64,000 nucleotides of DNA from Apostichopus japonicus (GCF_037975245.1 NC_092580.1:27739501-27803500); one strand, 5' to 3'; numbered from the stretch's first letter, positions 1 through 12,970 are shown. Notes: a model not told the origin generated them from the sequence alone. Made by a program: numbers and translations.

Positions 1-83
1 ATAAAAAAGGATTCTTTTCTTCTGTCAGCACAGATTCCACAAAGGTTGCTGGCAGTTCCTGTTGGTGGCCCCTTGAATGATAC
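1..83 (-). CDS. Exon 7 (cut by window edge) of the ubiquitin-like/G2E3-like gene
   Basis: The acceptor is CTTACAG at 84-85. The first base completes CGG (Arg), and the frame stays open to base 1 ([17 protein letters not shown]). The exon continues outside the window. Confidence 0.6.
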
Positions 84-1373
84 CTGTAAGTGGATAAACA
101 ATACGGCTGATCTACAAATTAGTAGCAAAACACACAGTAATTGTAAAAGTTAAACCAACATTCAATTTTTATTACTTATTATGTTTACAATGTTAGCAGA
201 CTTAAACCTCTGATGACCCATGACTTCCATGAAAAATATAGAGTTCATCTATACTCAAATGGGACAACATACATACACAGTTTGAAGCTGGACCAAATAC
301 ACTTTTGAGTTAGCTTGTGTTCAAGGTTTTCAGACTTTGGGCACTTTAACAAATTAACTCAGGGGTCCTGCACCTAAAGGATAATAAAATTCCATGACTT
401 TCTCATTACTTTTTCATTGTCAAATTACAACACCCATGGTCCAGTTCAACAACGAAAGCTGTTGCTCCATGCAGCCCCAAAGTTACGCAGTCTTTACATT
501 ATCATTTTTACAAAATTTCCATGACTTTTCCAGGCCTGGCAAATGAAATACAAATTTCGTGACTTTTCCAGCCTGTGGGAACCATGTCAATAGTCCTTTT
601 ATCTTTATTAAAAACAAAAACTTATATGGACTCGATAGGAGCAACCAACAAACCTTGAAGTTGAATCTACCTTTCTTTTTTGAGATGTATTTGCAAAGGC
701 TCACAATGGGTTGCGTATGTATGTGATTATGGATGTTTGTGGAAGAACGTTACTGTTTTGGTGGTGGTCAAAATTGTAAACATGCTTTCTCAAGAAGGGA
801 CTCAGTTATCTTATACTTGGCATGTGGATGTTTAAATATGAGCAGAAGATTTCTAGTGTTTTGGTGGAGGTCAAAGGTAATTTGAGGTCACCAGAGGTCC
901 ACTTGGAATAATCTGTAAGCATGTTATATGAAGGTTTAGATCTTGGCTTCATCTCATATCTGTAATGTTAGTAATGAAAAGATGATCTCTAAGCCCTTGG
1001 TACATGTCATTTTTTACATCCTATTAGTCTACCAAAGTATATTTCATTCTGGTTTGATGGAATATAAGGAAAATATAAAGCAGTTGTAACCTACCTCATG
1101 AATATTTTTATTATGTATCTAGGCAAGGAGTACCAACAACCAGATATTGACTCAAAGCATGTTACAATTCTTGAAGTTGTTGGATTATTAAAGCAGAAAC
1201 CTCACTTTTCCCTACACCTAATTATTCAGCTCTTTCATTTAATGCCTTTTGGCTACATGTCCATTTTACATCATGTAGTCCATTACTGTGAGAAACATTC
1301 TGGCTATATACCTGCAGGTATGCTTTTAATACATTTATAATCCAAGTTCCTGTGCTGTAAGTATGCTTTAGTT

Positions 1374-1416
<43 letters not shown>

Positions 1417-1517
1417 TTTATATATATGTATGTATATATATATATATACATATATATAAATATATATATACATATATATAAATATATATATATGTATATA
1501 TATTTATACACATATAC

Positions 1518-1560
<43 letters not shown>

Positions 1561-1583
1561 ATATACATACATACATATATATA

Positions 1584-1628
<45 letters not shown>

Positions 1629-4600
1629 TATATATATATATCGCCTTGTAAATTCATCATTTTCCAATATTGGTATATCTTCCACATAAAGTTCAACATA
1701 TCATATACCGTTGGAGTCCCGGAAGTGCCTGGGAAGTTGATGTTGAAGGCCTAGCAGGTGGAATATCTTCTTCAAATAAGTCATCAAGCATTGCAGCTTC
1801 TGGATCTAAGACACTTGAAAGTGTCAACTGTTTCTATTAAAGCAAAACAAAGACAATGAAAATAGTTCAAAGTGAACTGGTAGAGTATTAGGGCAAGTTT
1901 AATGGAAATTAGAGATGACATGCAGATTTTGGCAGAGGCTCAAGCTATTCTACACATCCAAAGAATCATTTGTGCCTGGCATCTTCCATCTGCCTCAGCC
2001 AGATCCACTGAGAGGAGGGACGGAGGGGGGTTAGATTGAGCAAGTGCCCCAGGGCATGCCCACAAGCTTAATTGGGTGCAAGGGTCCATAAAAAAATTCA
2101 TCTAATTAATAAATGCATTGTTTTCCTTTGTGAGTTCAAACAAATAATAAATAAAAATGATAAACTGCATGATTTAAACATTACATACATATATACATAC
2201 TATATTAATATATATATCAGACACTCAAATCCTGTGACTTTGCCTTTGTCCATGGAAAATTTCAGCTACAGGAGGTGTCCTAGCTTTTCTGCTGTCAACA
2301 GCCCTGCCCTCACTGTCCTTTAATATGAAAACCTGATACAATTGTTTCAACATACAGTAGATACAGTTTTCTATTCCACTTGCTTACTTATAAATAGCAT
2401 TTAATTCCTTCAAAATTCAGTCAGTAGGTCATAAAGGCAGAACACAAATCAAAAGTTGAGGGGTCCTTTCTGGTTATAGCGTTGGAAGTAGTTAAAATGG
2501 ATCAGCAGTCTCAGACTCTCTCAAACAATAATGGTAAAGTCATTACTATGATGTAGTACCATGTCACATATATAGTAGTCAATCATATGTTAACCAGCAG
2601 GCCACCAAACTACAAAAACAACTATATGTTGTACTTGAACTGTGCTGGCTTTGAGTATTAAATCTGATCTGCCGGTCTTCATCTTGTCAGTCAGTAGGCC
2701 TACTGTATACAACAAGATATTTTCAACAATATGAAAAAAAAAAAAATATTTTCAACCCCTTTCTGTCTATTGTTCATTTCTAATCTGTTCAGAGTTCCAG
2801 GGAAAATGGTACACTGAATGGTCTTCACTGGTTAGAATATCATGCTACCTGTTTTGAATAAATGTGCACTGCAATGAGGTGGCAGATACTCTCCATGCAG
2901 TGAATTGATAAGTGCAAAGTTATGCACATATGAGATATTAATAAAATATGAACTTTTAGTCTTGGCTTATATGGTGTGTTTCTTCACAATTTTGAGATTG
3001 AAAAAGATTTGGTATTTTCAATAATGGTTCTTTAAAGCCATCTAAGTAGTGGGCTGAGGCAAGAAAGAAGTTTAACTGGATTTTAATATACTATTTTTAA
3101 ACAATGACAATATTGCCAGATTTTATAAAGTCTGCAGTTTGTCAGTCTTTATGAGGAGTATGCAGCTTTTAGGTAACAGTGCTTATCACACATTGGGTAA
3201 AATTTACTTTGTCCCGGGTGATTTGTAAGTGAAATGCTCTTATAGTCCTGAGTCTGTTGTATTGTGGGAATATAAAATATTAAGAATGCCATTATTATGC
3301 ATTTTATGTTTGCAGTAGAATTTAAGGGTGTCTTTTGTCAGAGTTGCAATTATAAGGACCTTGTCACGACCCTTGTTTGATTAGAAGGAAATAATCCAAA
3401 TTAAATCCATGCTTCTGGTACCTCCTGTGCAAACTATAACCTTTAGGTGAATGTAAACTGTACCTTGGGTGTTGACATAAGATAAATCCTAAGTTTGCTG
3501 CCTGCTTCCTGGTATAAGTCATCTACAGAGAAAGTATCTCTGTCAATCCCTTGTCCTCTAAAGTTCGCAAGATGCAGGTCAAGGTCGTCTGCAGAGCCAT
3601 GCTTTAAAGAAATACCATTTGGAAAGAAAACTTCCTTTGCTCTCTCCAAAACAGAGTTGTAGGAAGATGTCCTCTCAAGCCTGATCGTGGCTACTCCCCC
3701 ACCATTTCCTGCCCTGACTTGAGTATATTGCTTCAGGTTGCATCGAATCTTACTGTGTTGCCATCCAAGCTGAATTGAAACTTGAGCCTTTTTCTTCCTG
3801 ATTGTGCCTTCACCCTGCAATGATCGTAGGTTTACCATGTAGTTACCACAATTTCAAATATCCCTCAGATACTTCTCTCAGAACTCAAATTGTGTCTAGA
3901 CCTACAGCTGTACAGTACTATGCAGGTTCCTGTTTGTATACTGAGCACTGTGCAAGAATGTGCGAACTATAGAGAAACATCAGCAATCATTTCAGCCGAT
4001 GGCCAGGTATTGTAGTTTTTTTTCAAGAATCACGCACTGAACAGCTACAAATGGATTAATTTTCTCTTCTGAGTTGTAAGTTCTTGGAAATATTTTAAAG
4101 ACAAATATTTTATTCACCTTCCCTAAAATGATGAACAACGCAATCAACAATCAACTAAATGGTGTACTTTGCTCATGATTTCCTTATAGGAAGGAGGTCA
4201 ATTCGTTTTACATCTTTTCAAATGTTTCCCCTAGCTCTGACTTAAAATAACCTCTGACCTTAAAATAAAAAAATAGATTGTGATGATTCTGAATATTGAT
4301 CTTGCAATTTATATGCAGGTGTGCACCCTGATCGAGTTCTACAAAAAGGATAAGACAAGTTACTTTTCAGGAAGAGCCGTTCTAAATTTATCATCAGTTG
4401 AGTGATTTTAAAGGTAGTCTGTATAGGTCCCAGATTATACAACGCTATAATTTTTAGAACTTTTCAAAAAGTACTTCCCTTGAAATCTTTACTCTCCAAA
4501 TTGTTCTCAGACATTCTATATGAGCACACAATATGATTGAATGTCCCAGTGAGGTACATTTCTGCCAAGGTGGTAATAAAAACTGTTGAAGAATTTTGAC

Positions 4601-7600
4601 CAAATGGTGACCATATTTGATTATCTGGCATATTTGGGACCAATAAAGCATACCTTTAACCTTCTGCAACTTAAGTACACTGCAACTAGAAAAATAATTT
4701 AACTAACATTGCATATGGTCCGTTTCTAATTCTAGATCTAGGTGGGATCTAAGCTTTCCAATTGTTTCACAATAGATACATAGTAATTAACGTACAATCT
4801 TACCTCATTCTCCTTAAGCTGCTTTCGCATTTTAAGAGATTCCACAATTGTTGTCAAGCGTTTCTTCATTCCTGAAGAGTGAACCACATAACAGATATGG
4901 GTCAATTGGAAGTCACAGTGCCAATTAGGTTGAGTTTGTATAATAAAGATCTTCATTTCCAACCACAAAGCCAGTTCATTAGATTGGGATCACCACATCC
5001 ATGTAATCCCAGAAGATAGGGATAATTAAAATTAAGGTGTCAAGTGAGTCCAATCAACCGAGCATGAAAACCAATAACCTTTTGTTCATGCAGTCTGATT
5101 TCATGTCATTCACGGTATTTAGTAAATTAAGTGGTTTTAAAGTCTTTTAACATTTCATTGTGCCAGATGGTGACAGCCTTTTAGAACGATTGAACTGCAA
5201 ATTTACTTAACTCAAGGTGGACTGATTTAAAAGTACACAATTATTTATATCATGGCTCAAACCACTTGACTATGGTAACAAAAAAATCACTGATTTAATA
5301 TATAGTAACGATATACACTAAATCACATATGGATATATGGGAAGTGCTGAGGATCAAGAAGGGTACTGTTTGAAGTGAAATTAATGATATCATTTCATGG
5401 TTAGTTTAGATATTAAAATATGAAGCCAATTTTCACTTTATGACAAACCTGCTGACTGGGAGGAACCACTGGAGCTTGCAAGATGATCCACTAACGCATC
5501 AGAGCTGTCATCATCAAGGTCTGATAAAAAAGAAATGAACATGCATAAAGACACTTCTGAGCACCAAACTCAGTAATGTTATCTGTACAGAGGATATATA
5601 TTCAATAGATCACTGCAAGCATTTCTATGGTTACTACATATATGCACAGTTATTGTAAGGAGCAATTATTTCAATTCTTCCATCTGTTTACTGGGTTTTG
5701 ACAGCTGTTGTGTACAAGTATATTGCTAGTCCTACACTGTCTATTTACCAGGCGTACAAATTTAACTAAGTTAAGGTAATTAAAACTATCAATAGGTTAA
5801 AACTGAACCAGTCAACCAGACCATGATTATTAAAAATCATAATTTCCCTCTGTCAGCATTCTTCAAATTTTGCTTCAAATTATTGTGTTATGGTAGAAAT
5901 TGAACCACCTTGAACAATGGTTGTCACTTATGTAACAACCACTGAAATGTTGTTACTGGCTATTAAGGAAACTTGTGGAAAGGTACGATGCAATAGGATC
6001 GAGGAGCACAGATTTACTGTACTTCCAAAATTCAGATTAGAGTATTCATGAATTTCTTTCCTACTTAACAAAGGAATTCAAAACTCAAAGGTATTTTCAT
6101 GTAGTTACTGTAGTTACATAAATATGTCAAAATGGTTCCTTTGTACAGTATGAGCAGTTTACCTCCTAACCTATCATTGTCTTCTATCAGTATGAGAATT
6201 AATTAATTCTATAAAGGTCTTAATGCATCCCACTCATTTAAATGGTCCACATACCAAAACCTGTGAAAACAGTGAAAAAAAATTGGGGATGTATAAGGGC
6301 AGCTATTGTGTTGCAGCTACCATTCTTAAAGTAGCAAAATAACATGAACTGCAAAATTTACCAATGCGAAACTTTAACTTCTTCTCCAAGGTATAAGTAG
6401 GAGAAACATCTATCCATTCCTTCCATTCGTCACACATGTATTTGACTGTAAATGGCTCTTCTAGCTCCAAGTCTGCGAAGGTCTAAACATTTATCAAGAT
6501 AAAACTATGTTCAAAATATGTTTATACTTAATTAAGCTGTATATTACAGTATCTAGATTTCCTCATGTGGTAATGGGGTTCATCAAGACGTACAGTAGCA
6601 GAAGAAAACTATCAGATTGATGGGAAATTGGTCACAGTCACGATACTAACTATACCAGATCATATTGAAGCCCCTCAAAGTAGCATTTCCATGGCATTCA
6701 TACAACTGAGCTTCATATACACACGAAAATTCATCTATACAGTATATACCTATTTACTTGCTGGTCCAAAATGCCAAGGAATTCATCCAACTTAGATGAC
6801 TGTGAGTTGTATCTCTCAAGGACTTTGAGTCTCAATATATTGTGTGAGTCATTTGTTCACTTTGGTTCTACTATTTACGGTTCTTTTTTTGCAATATGAA
6901 TTGCAACAAGAAAGGTTTCCTGCTAGACGACTTTGTCAGCTACGATCAACACACGCCATACACCAGAGCTTGAGTCTGGATAGCTAGGCCTAACATTAGG
7001 CTATGCTCCCCCTATTTGCATGCATCAGTTGTGACCTTAAAGATGTAGTATTGAACTGACATTGGTGACCAACGTTAGTAGTTGTGAAGTACACACATGC
7101 CGAGACGTTTTTCAACATAAACTGTTATCCAATGTGTTTGTCTTTTTTGTGAACATTGTTCTTATTATTTTACTTCAAGTTAAAGGGCAGAGAATATGGA
7201 GAAAACGTTTTCAATCAAATTGAGCACAGGTCGCGTTCAAAGAATGAACGTTAATACTTGAAAGGTACATCGCACAATACCATACCACATATACAACCGC
7301 GCACGCAACGGGCCCAGAAACGCTAGTAGTGAGATAACACTTGAGCAGGGCCGTCTGTGAATCAAACAGTAATATTAGACCAGGGAGTTGTTTTGGACAA
7401 CTCCCTGAAATAGACCAGTCACAGTATTCACAGTCCATTATTCACAAGATACACCTTGCATCAGGCTTGAGCCAAGAAATACTAAAGGAGTCAAAGGGTT
7501 GCATATATGGCTGGTTCGGCGTGCATCCATTTTGGCACACCTGTGAATCTCTTTTCACCCAGCTACACTGTATACCTACCTCTCTCTGGAATAATAATTG

Positions 7601-8792
7601 GCTTAATAGGGTGCATTGGGAGTAGAGCAATTGATCGTATTTTCTCGGGAGGGGGTATACAATAACATCTACGTTTCAGGGACTTTCGTCAAGACTAGAA
7701 CCGCTATTGGTAAGGCATCAAAAATACGTGTCTTAAGGCCAACTCTGACTGAGATGTTTTCAATGCAATTCGGGAGAGAAAAAAAAAACGGTTTTTGTCC
7801 CAGATTTTTCTTTAAGTTTTTAGTTTAACTTATAGAATGTAGGCCTACAGCCTATGATAATGCAATGGGATAACAGCATTACCCTAACCATACGGTAACA
7901 CTAACAGTATTAATTATGTGGCACATCTGAGTTTTTTTAAAATAGGGAACTCAGAACTGTTTTGATTTTCTATCCTTACTTGATCTGTGAAGGACAATAC
8001 AGCTGCAGCCAATGGCTTTAGAAATCTATATTAAACAGAAACGCTGCAAAGCATGTCTGTGTTGAAAAATTGACAAAACTAGTGTTGCTTTTTGTTATGG
8101 AAGTAATACGTACACTACACAGGGTACTGTACAGCATCTGGTCACCGTTACTCCCGTAGTAGTGCCATGCCTATCATAGGGCTACCATCTGTGTTGATTA
8201 GGATATCACTGTTTACGTTAGCCTGACGTTAACTCACGTAGTAATATAGTCTATACCGTATTACCAGTATTGGTATTGACACCATGCAATTCGAATTAAT
8301 TACTCAAAAATCACACTTTACGTGGATTACTTTCTACGTACGTTCATTCAGTATCGTAATACTGCTATCCCTTCATTTCCATTATTACTTGTCAAATTTG
8401 AAACATTAAGCCCCTAGTTTAAGAGTATAATACGGTAGTCCTGTGCCGGATGTTAATAGAGTACTACTGTACGGAGTACCAGTAATCATGCAATACAATA
8501 GCATAGTGCTAGTACTAACGTAAGGCCTAACAGCATGCCCTCCAGCTCGTGCACTAACCTTCAGGTTACACGTTACACTCGCAGGCCGGCCAGGCCAAGT
8601 TGAAGGCGTAAAACGCTTGATATGTGGAAATCACCTATCCTAGGCCAAACTATAGAAACGATGACTCACCTTCAGGCAAAATTGACGAATATCGTCAAGG
8701 TTAGCTCCTCTATTAAGTTCACCCACCCGGTTGTGCCCCTTGAAGGTGAGCAGAACTGATATGCCAACTTCTTTTGGTTCCTCATCAGACAT
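1..8792 (-). CDS. Multi-exon gene, N-terminal part; ubiquitin-like/PB1-like protein, possibly G2E3/HECT-type (3' partial)
   Basis: Seven exons join with matching phases: 8670-8792, 6362-6482, 5449-5520, 4804-4871, 3464-3814, 1709-1833 and 1-83 (read downwards). They give at least 314 residues and the frame is still open at base 1. Each internal junction has AG before and GT after. Residues 1-81 (start [20 protein letters not shown]) look like a small beta-grasp module. Residues 82-105 are an acidic/Ser linker ([20 protein letters not shown]). Residues 106-128 are a basic helix. Residues 129-245 carry [24 protein letters not shown] and LRIYLMST. Residues 246-287 are an acidic/Pro/Ser linker ([20 protein letters not shown]). 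From recalled family patterns, the FFPNG...YL segment resembles the N-terminal ubiquitin-like region of fish and invertebrate proteins annotated as G2E3-like/HECT E3 ligases. No HECT or RING residues are visible, so the enzymatic role is an inference. The gene itself is well supported; its name is not. Confidence 0.72.
1123..1317 (+). CDS. Candidate exon on the opposite strand (unknown protein)
   Basis: A 195-bp open stretch bounded by ATCTAG (acceptor) and CCTGCAG|GTATGC (donor), starting and ending in phase 1. It encodes [20 protein letters not shown] and [19 protein letters not shown], which look like packed hydrophobic helices and not like random AT-rich translation. No partner exon was found on this strand in the window, so it could be an antisense gene whose other exons lie elsewhere, a relocated exon, or chance. 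I do not recognise the protein. Confidence 0.3.
1374..1641. repeat. TA microsatellite (imperfect)
   Basis: About 265 bp of imperfect (TA)n with scattered C and G, inside intron 6. The long Tyr/Ile-rich open frames over it on the minus strand are by-products of the repeat. Confidence 0.9.
1709..1833 (-). CDS. Exon 6 (acidic/Pro/Ser linker) of the ubiquitin-like/G2E3-like gene
   Basis: The acceptor TTTAATAG follows a T-rich tract and the donor is CAACG|GTATAT. It starts in phase 0 and ends with two bases (CG) of an Arg codon. It encodes a disordered-looking segment containing [19 protein letters not shown]. Confidence 0.68.
1834..3463 (-). other. Intron 5 of the G2E3-like gene
   Basis: AT-rich intron. 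No coding segment, hairpin or recognised repeat was found beyond a short poly-A run near 2741. Confidence 0.55.
3464..3814 (-). CDS. Exon 5 (ubiquitin-like/PB1-like domain) of the G2E3-like gene
   Basis: The acceptor is ATTGCAG and the donor CCCAAG|GTACAG; 117 codons in phase 0. The longest conserved-looking block runs from a basic strand through [14 protein letters not shown] and [10 protein letters not shown] to [16 protein letters not shown]. This is the exon that suggests the G2E3-like/HECT family. Confidence 0.8.
4804..4871 (-). CDS. Exon 4 (basic helix) of the ubiquitin-like/G2E3-like gene
   Basis: The acceptor is CTTCAG and the donor GAG|GTAAGA. It encodes [20 protein letters not shown], a likely amphipathic basic helix, and ends in phase 0, matching exon 5. 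Confidence 0.72.
5449..5520 (-). CDS. Exon 3 (acidic/Ser linker) of the ubiquitin-like/G2E3-like gene
   Basis: The acceptor ATCAG is followed by AC, which completes a GAC (Asp) codon with the G left by exon 2. It encodes an Asp/Ser-rich linker and leaves G before GTTTGT. Confidence 0.7.
6362..6482 (-). CDS. Exon 2 of the ubiquitin-like/G2E3-like gene
   Basis: The acceptor is TTTAG and the donor is ATTG|GTAAAT. It encodes [20 protein letters not shown] and continues to LEKKLKFRI. The alternation of hydrophobic and charged residues suits a beta-grasp fold. It ends with one base of a codon (G). Confidence 0.75.
6483..8669 (-). other. Intron 1 of the G2E3-like gene (with a CAGGGAGTTGT palindrome)
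   Basis: The longest intron of the gene, AT-rich. It carries the 27-bp palindrome at 7381-7407. Open frames at 7.2-7.8 kb overlap on both strands and show no protein-like pattern. Confidence 0.55.
7381..7407. repeat. 27-bp palindrome, arms CAGGGAGTTGT/ACAACTCCCTG
   Basis: Two perfect 11-bp arms are separated by 5 nt. The same arms recur at 31996-32023. Flanks are similar but not identical (TATTAGAC / AAATAGAC, 6 of 8). This could be a pair of transposon ends with almost no interior. Confidence 0.6.
8670..8792 (-). CDS. Exon 1 of the ubiquitin-like/G2E3-like gene
   Basis: It holds the start ATG at 8792-8790 and 41 codons, and ends CTGAAG|GTGAGT, a strong donor, in phase 0. No signal peptide is seen, so a cytosolic or nuclear protein is expected. 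The upstream start region is only about 70 bp from the 105-bp satellite after allowing for a short leader. Confidence 0.75.
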
Positions 8793-8919
8793 TTTGGCGG
8801 TAGTGTAGTGACTCGACTGTATTCTAGTTGACGCAAACGAATTTCACGTTCATGATCATAGGGAGTATAAATTCAGCACGTGCTTACGCGCTAGGCGTAC
8901 TGTGATGTTGTATAAAATT

Positions 8920-9725
8920 GATATCTCGACAAAAACCAAAATTTTGTCGAGATGCCGAGTTAGGGGTAACATGTCAACTCGACATTTGGACAAATTTTAC
9001 CGAGATGTCAAGTTAGCGAAAGTCGGTATCTCGACAAAAATCAAAATTTTGTCGAGATGACGAGTTAGGCGTAACATGTCAACTCGACATTTTGACAAAT
9101 TTTACCGAGATGTCAAGTTAGCGAAAGTCGGTATCTCGACAAAAATCAAAATTTTGTCGAGATGACGAGTTAGGCGTAACATGTCAACTCGACATTTTGA
9201 CAAATTTTACCGAGATGTCAAGTTAGCGAAAGTCGGTATCTCGACAAAAATCAAAATTTTGTCGAGATGACGAGTTAGGCGTAACATGTCAACTCGACAT
9301 TTGGACAAATTTTACCGAGATGTCAAGTTAGCGAAAGTCGGTATCTCGACAAAAATCCAAATTTTGTCGAGATGACGAGTTAGGCGTAACATGTCAACTA
9401 GACATTTGGACAAATTTTACCGAGATGTCAAGTTAGCGAAAGTCGGTATCTCGACAAAAATCAAAATTTTGTCGAGATGACGAGTTAGGCGTAACATGTC
9501 AACTCGACATTTGGACAAATTTTACCGAGATGTCAAGTTAGCGAAAGTCGGTATCTCGACAAAAATCAAAATTTTGTCGAGATGCCGAGTTAGGCGTACA
9601 TGTCAACTCGACATTTTGACAAATTTTACCGAGATGTCAAGTTAGCGTAAGTCGGTATCTCGACAAAAATTCACTATTTTGTCGAGATGCCATGTTATGC
9701 TAACATGGTAACTCTACATCTCGGA
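8920..9725. repeat. 105-bp tandem satellite array, about 8 copies
   Basis: The anchor TCGACAAAAA recurs at 8926, 9031, 9136, 9241, 9346, 9451, 9556 and 9660, a spacing of 105 bp and finally 104. Interior copies are nearly identical and the edge copies are diverged. Each unit has an inverted repeat with 11-bp arms (TCTCGACAAAA / TTTTGTCGAGA) and a second, imperfect one (AACTCGACAT / ATGTCAAGTT). It lies just upstream of the G2E3-like gene's first exon. Confidence 0.95.
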
Positions 9726-12584
9726 TGTCACCTTATGACCGCCGTACAATAGTGTTTTGCAATACTTGCTTCCTGCTCATTGGCTGTTTTGAAAAGCTCA
9801 TGAATTATGAAGAAGAGTATTGGAAATTGGGGGGAAATTTAAATACGGAAAGGACGCCGAAAAAAAACCCTGTCAATCATGTTTCTTCAGGCAATTACTC
9901 GCTAATTAGTGAATTTATGTGCCATGAGAAACTGGACATCGCAGTTTTTACCTGTTTTTACCTCCATGTTTTTACTGACAGAGCAGTGAATGAATGGCAG
10001 AAGCTGCCCTGATAGGACAAATCACAGTGTTTGAGGATTTAAACTCTGAATCCTACTTAAAGAGCTGTCCTACATAGAGTCATAAAAGTTGCTGTAAGAT
10101 TTACGTACGTTACCGTAAAAGGCTGATGCAGGAAGTTTAGTATATACTCACTCTCTCTCGAGACAGAGGTGGAGAGAGAGATGCATGGAGGACTTTAGTA
10201 AAACTAGAAACTGCATTGCCGGCTAATACGCAGTATGGTAGTGGAGTGCTTGGAGTATTAGGAAGAACATTTCGGTATACTTATGGTTTACTTATATGTG
10301 CAAGTGCACAACCAATATATCACCATTAATTAAGTCCCCGATGTGGATTAAAGATAGTTTACACACAAACCCATATATACTTCCAAAATAACCACATACC
10401 GTATATCTGAATGATCAAATTAGACGTCAATGTCACAACTTCAGATGCAGAATTTTGTCTTTTTCTTTTGGACATCAGAAAAAAAAAAGCCAGAGGGGAC
10501 GGAAAGGGAAAATTATGACATTAAGTAAAAAAAAAATTGATCATATTCGATCAATTTTTGACCTGACATAGTTATTTCTCCAATGCAATGACAGTTTTTT
10601 ATTCTTTATTATTTTTTTTTTTATAAAGTTATAACTCACTCACTTGGAGTTTGTGTACGGAACCGTTAGTTCAGATTGAATCTTCCTTGTTACCAATTGA
10701 TGGATTAAATTTAGAAGCAAAGCGTAGAAATGATGGTGCTGTATGTTGTGTCTGTGTCTGTTTGTCTGTATGTTAGGGGTATTTGCCAGGGTGTGTGTGT
10801 TTCTTGGTGAAAGATGGAATTGACGATTTTCCTGCACAAGTTCTGATTAATACTTATGTGAAAAAGAAAATTAATTGGAGAGGAAATTATTTATAAAATG
10901 TATATATTATTTTCTCTCTGATTAACTTTCATTTGATAAAAATCAACTCGGGCATGTCTCTTTTATTTGTATTATTTTAATTTTTAACTTGATTAATACC
11001 GGGTAAGTGTGGTAAACTTGACGGATTTTTGGGGTGTCAGGGTTACGAACAGCTTTTATATCCCTTTTTATAATATTGTTGTTGATCTACCATTAAATGT
11101 GGAAATGTTTGCTTATATATGGTTGTCTATGTTCTAAGTATTTAGAACTTCATCAATATACATTATGAATATAAAAATATTGACTGTCATCAATATATAG
11201 ATATTTAATTTGTACATAGAAAAGAAAAGCCCCCCCCCACCCCAATAAAAAAAATATGATTACAAAAAAATGAAACATTTTCAGCTCAGTAGATGACTTC
11301 AGTAACTTTGCTGTTTTTACCAGATGCATTCCTCATGTTTCTCTACGAAACAAAAAATTCTAGCCTATATCTGGTTCTGACCTAAAATTGTAGAACGGTT
11401 CCCAGTAAGTTTGTTAAAAGATGAGGACTTCAGCTATCGGAATGTCCTTTTGAAACTATTTGTTACTCGAGCACCGAACCATACATATAGTTGTGAGCTG
11501 GTTTTATTATTTGTGACCATTAAGGCCATTTACTCGTGTAATTGCTTGGTTTGGAAGAGTAAACCTACGCCGACATCATTCTCACGGAACATCGGGACTG
11601 GAGTAGGCTATATATAAATTGAGTCAATTTGACGGGAAATGGAAAGTTGTCCGTTTTTTATAAGTTTTATACTATACCGTATAATAACATGAAAGAGGCG
11701 CAGCTGCTTTGAGTCATCTAATTAAAGCGACGAATCGTGAGTGTGTAAAAGATCATTTAAGTTCCTATAATTATCTCATAATCGCAAATCCAACACACTG
11801 ATGTTGTCTAAGGAAAGTGAACAATCGACTCTGTTATAAACACGTACAATAACAAGGACACAAGTTCATGATCACGTGAACTTGAGTAAATCGTTCAGCT
11901 AAAGGATGTGCCTTCAGGCTATTTTCGCTCCGAAAAAAATCTCGTAAAAAAAAAATATTCCCCACATTCTCGACACCCCACCTGTTCGTTTTCCTCCGCT
12001 TGAAAATTAGTACTGCAACCATGGTTTCAAAAATTTCTGGAGGGGGTAAAACGAAATCGTCTAATGTTGGTAGCAACATCTGTCAGAATCACTGTAAATA
12101 AAGACAACAATGTCTTAAAAAAATTGTCAAAAAACAAGGAGAAGTTGATAAATATATTTCATGTGATAGCAATTCCCAAGGGATAGACTGTTATGATCTA
12201 TTCGTTAGCGTTATACTTCCGTCGCGTGAGTTTAAGAGAAAAAACAGGCAATATATACAGATGTAAAAGGGGGAAATATGTATACTGGATAGAGTTCGTT
12301 GTACTTCGATATCATTTGTAAATATCACTAGTTTATAATTTGACTTAATGAATTCAAGTCTTTAATGTGCAATAACATCCTAAACAGAAGGTTACACACT
12401 GCATATGCTACAACGTTATTTATCATCATATTGTAAGAGACACGTTTCAACATAGTTAAGAAATGTATATATACTTGCGTTGACAAATAAACCAGAAAGG
12501 CTTTTTGGCTTAGTATTTGTCTTCGTTTGTTTGGGGGTTTTATTATTAGTTATAATGCCATTTATAGCAATGACAACAGAGTTT
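9726..12584. other. Intergenic, no gene seen
   Basis: AT-rich DNA with a hairpin at 10532-10559 (arms AAAAATTGATC/GATCAATTTTT, 6-nt loop). The longest open frame (9725-10012) shows no protein-like pattern. Confidence 0.5.
10532..10559. repeat. Perfect inverted repeat (11-bp arms)
   Basis: Arms AAAAATTGATC and GATCAATTTTT flank a 6-nt loop. No function is assigned. Confidence 0.6.
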
Positions 12585-12587
12585 TCA

Positions 12588-12970
12588 ACAGTGACGTCGC
12601 CAGGGGGTGGCCTGGGGGAGCACGTACCCTCCCAACAAAATATAGTGCCCCCCCCCCCCAGGTTTTCCCTAGATGACATTTGTAGTGTAATAAAAATATT
12701 AAAACAAAAACTTTATCTGCCTCAATTAAAACATAAATATCGGACAGACTTAGCCCGAATATTCTTGAACATAAAGTTACTTCAAGTTGCAAAACAAAGT
12801 AAAGCACCAGATTGCATCTAAGGACCTTAATTAATCACAAATTTCTCAAAAAGGAGTGGGACACCCCCTATCCTTAGACCCCTCCCCAGGACGGCATTCA
12901 CACACAAAAAATTGTGCACACTAATTAAGTGCTGTGCCGCCCCCCCCCCCCCCCCTGTGCTCCCAAGATT
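12588..12970. mobile_element. Degenerate relative of the hAT-type miniature element
   Basis: It shares with the elements at 53295 and 60868 the blocks GCATCTAAGG, GGGACACCCCCT, CTTAGACCCCTCCCC and a long C run. It opens near AGTGACGTCGCCAGGGGG, but clear matching ends and target duplications were not found. Confidence 0.45.

Larger units (their letters stand above)
84..1708 (-). other. Intron 6 of the G2E3-like gene, with AT microsatellite and an opposite-strand candidate exon
   Basis: It contains the TA microsatellite (1374-1641) and the plus-strand candidate exon at 1123-1317. Nothing else is recognised. Confidence 0.6.

Noticed and set aside
1368-1699. Long Tyr/Ile-rich open frames on the minus strand
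   Set aside because: They are translations of the TA microsatellite.
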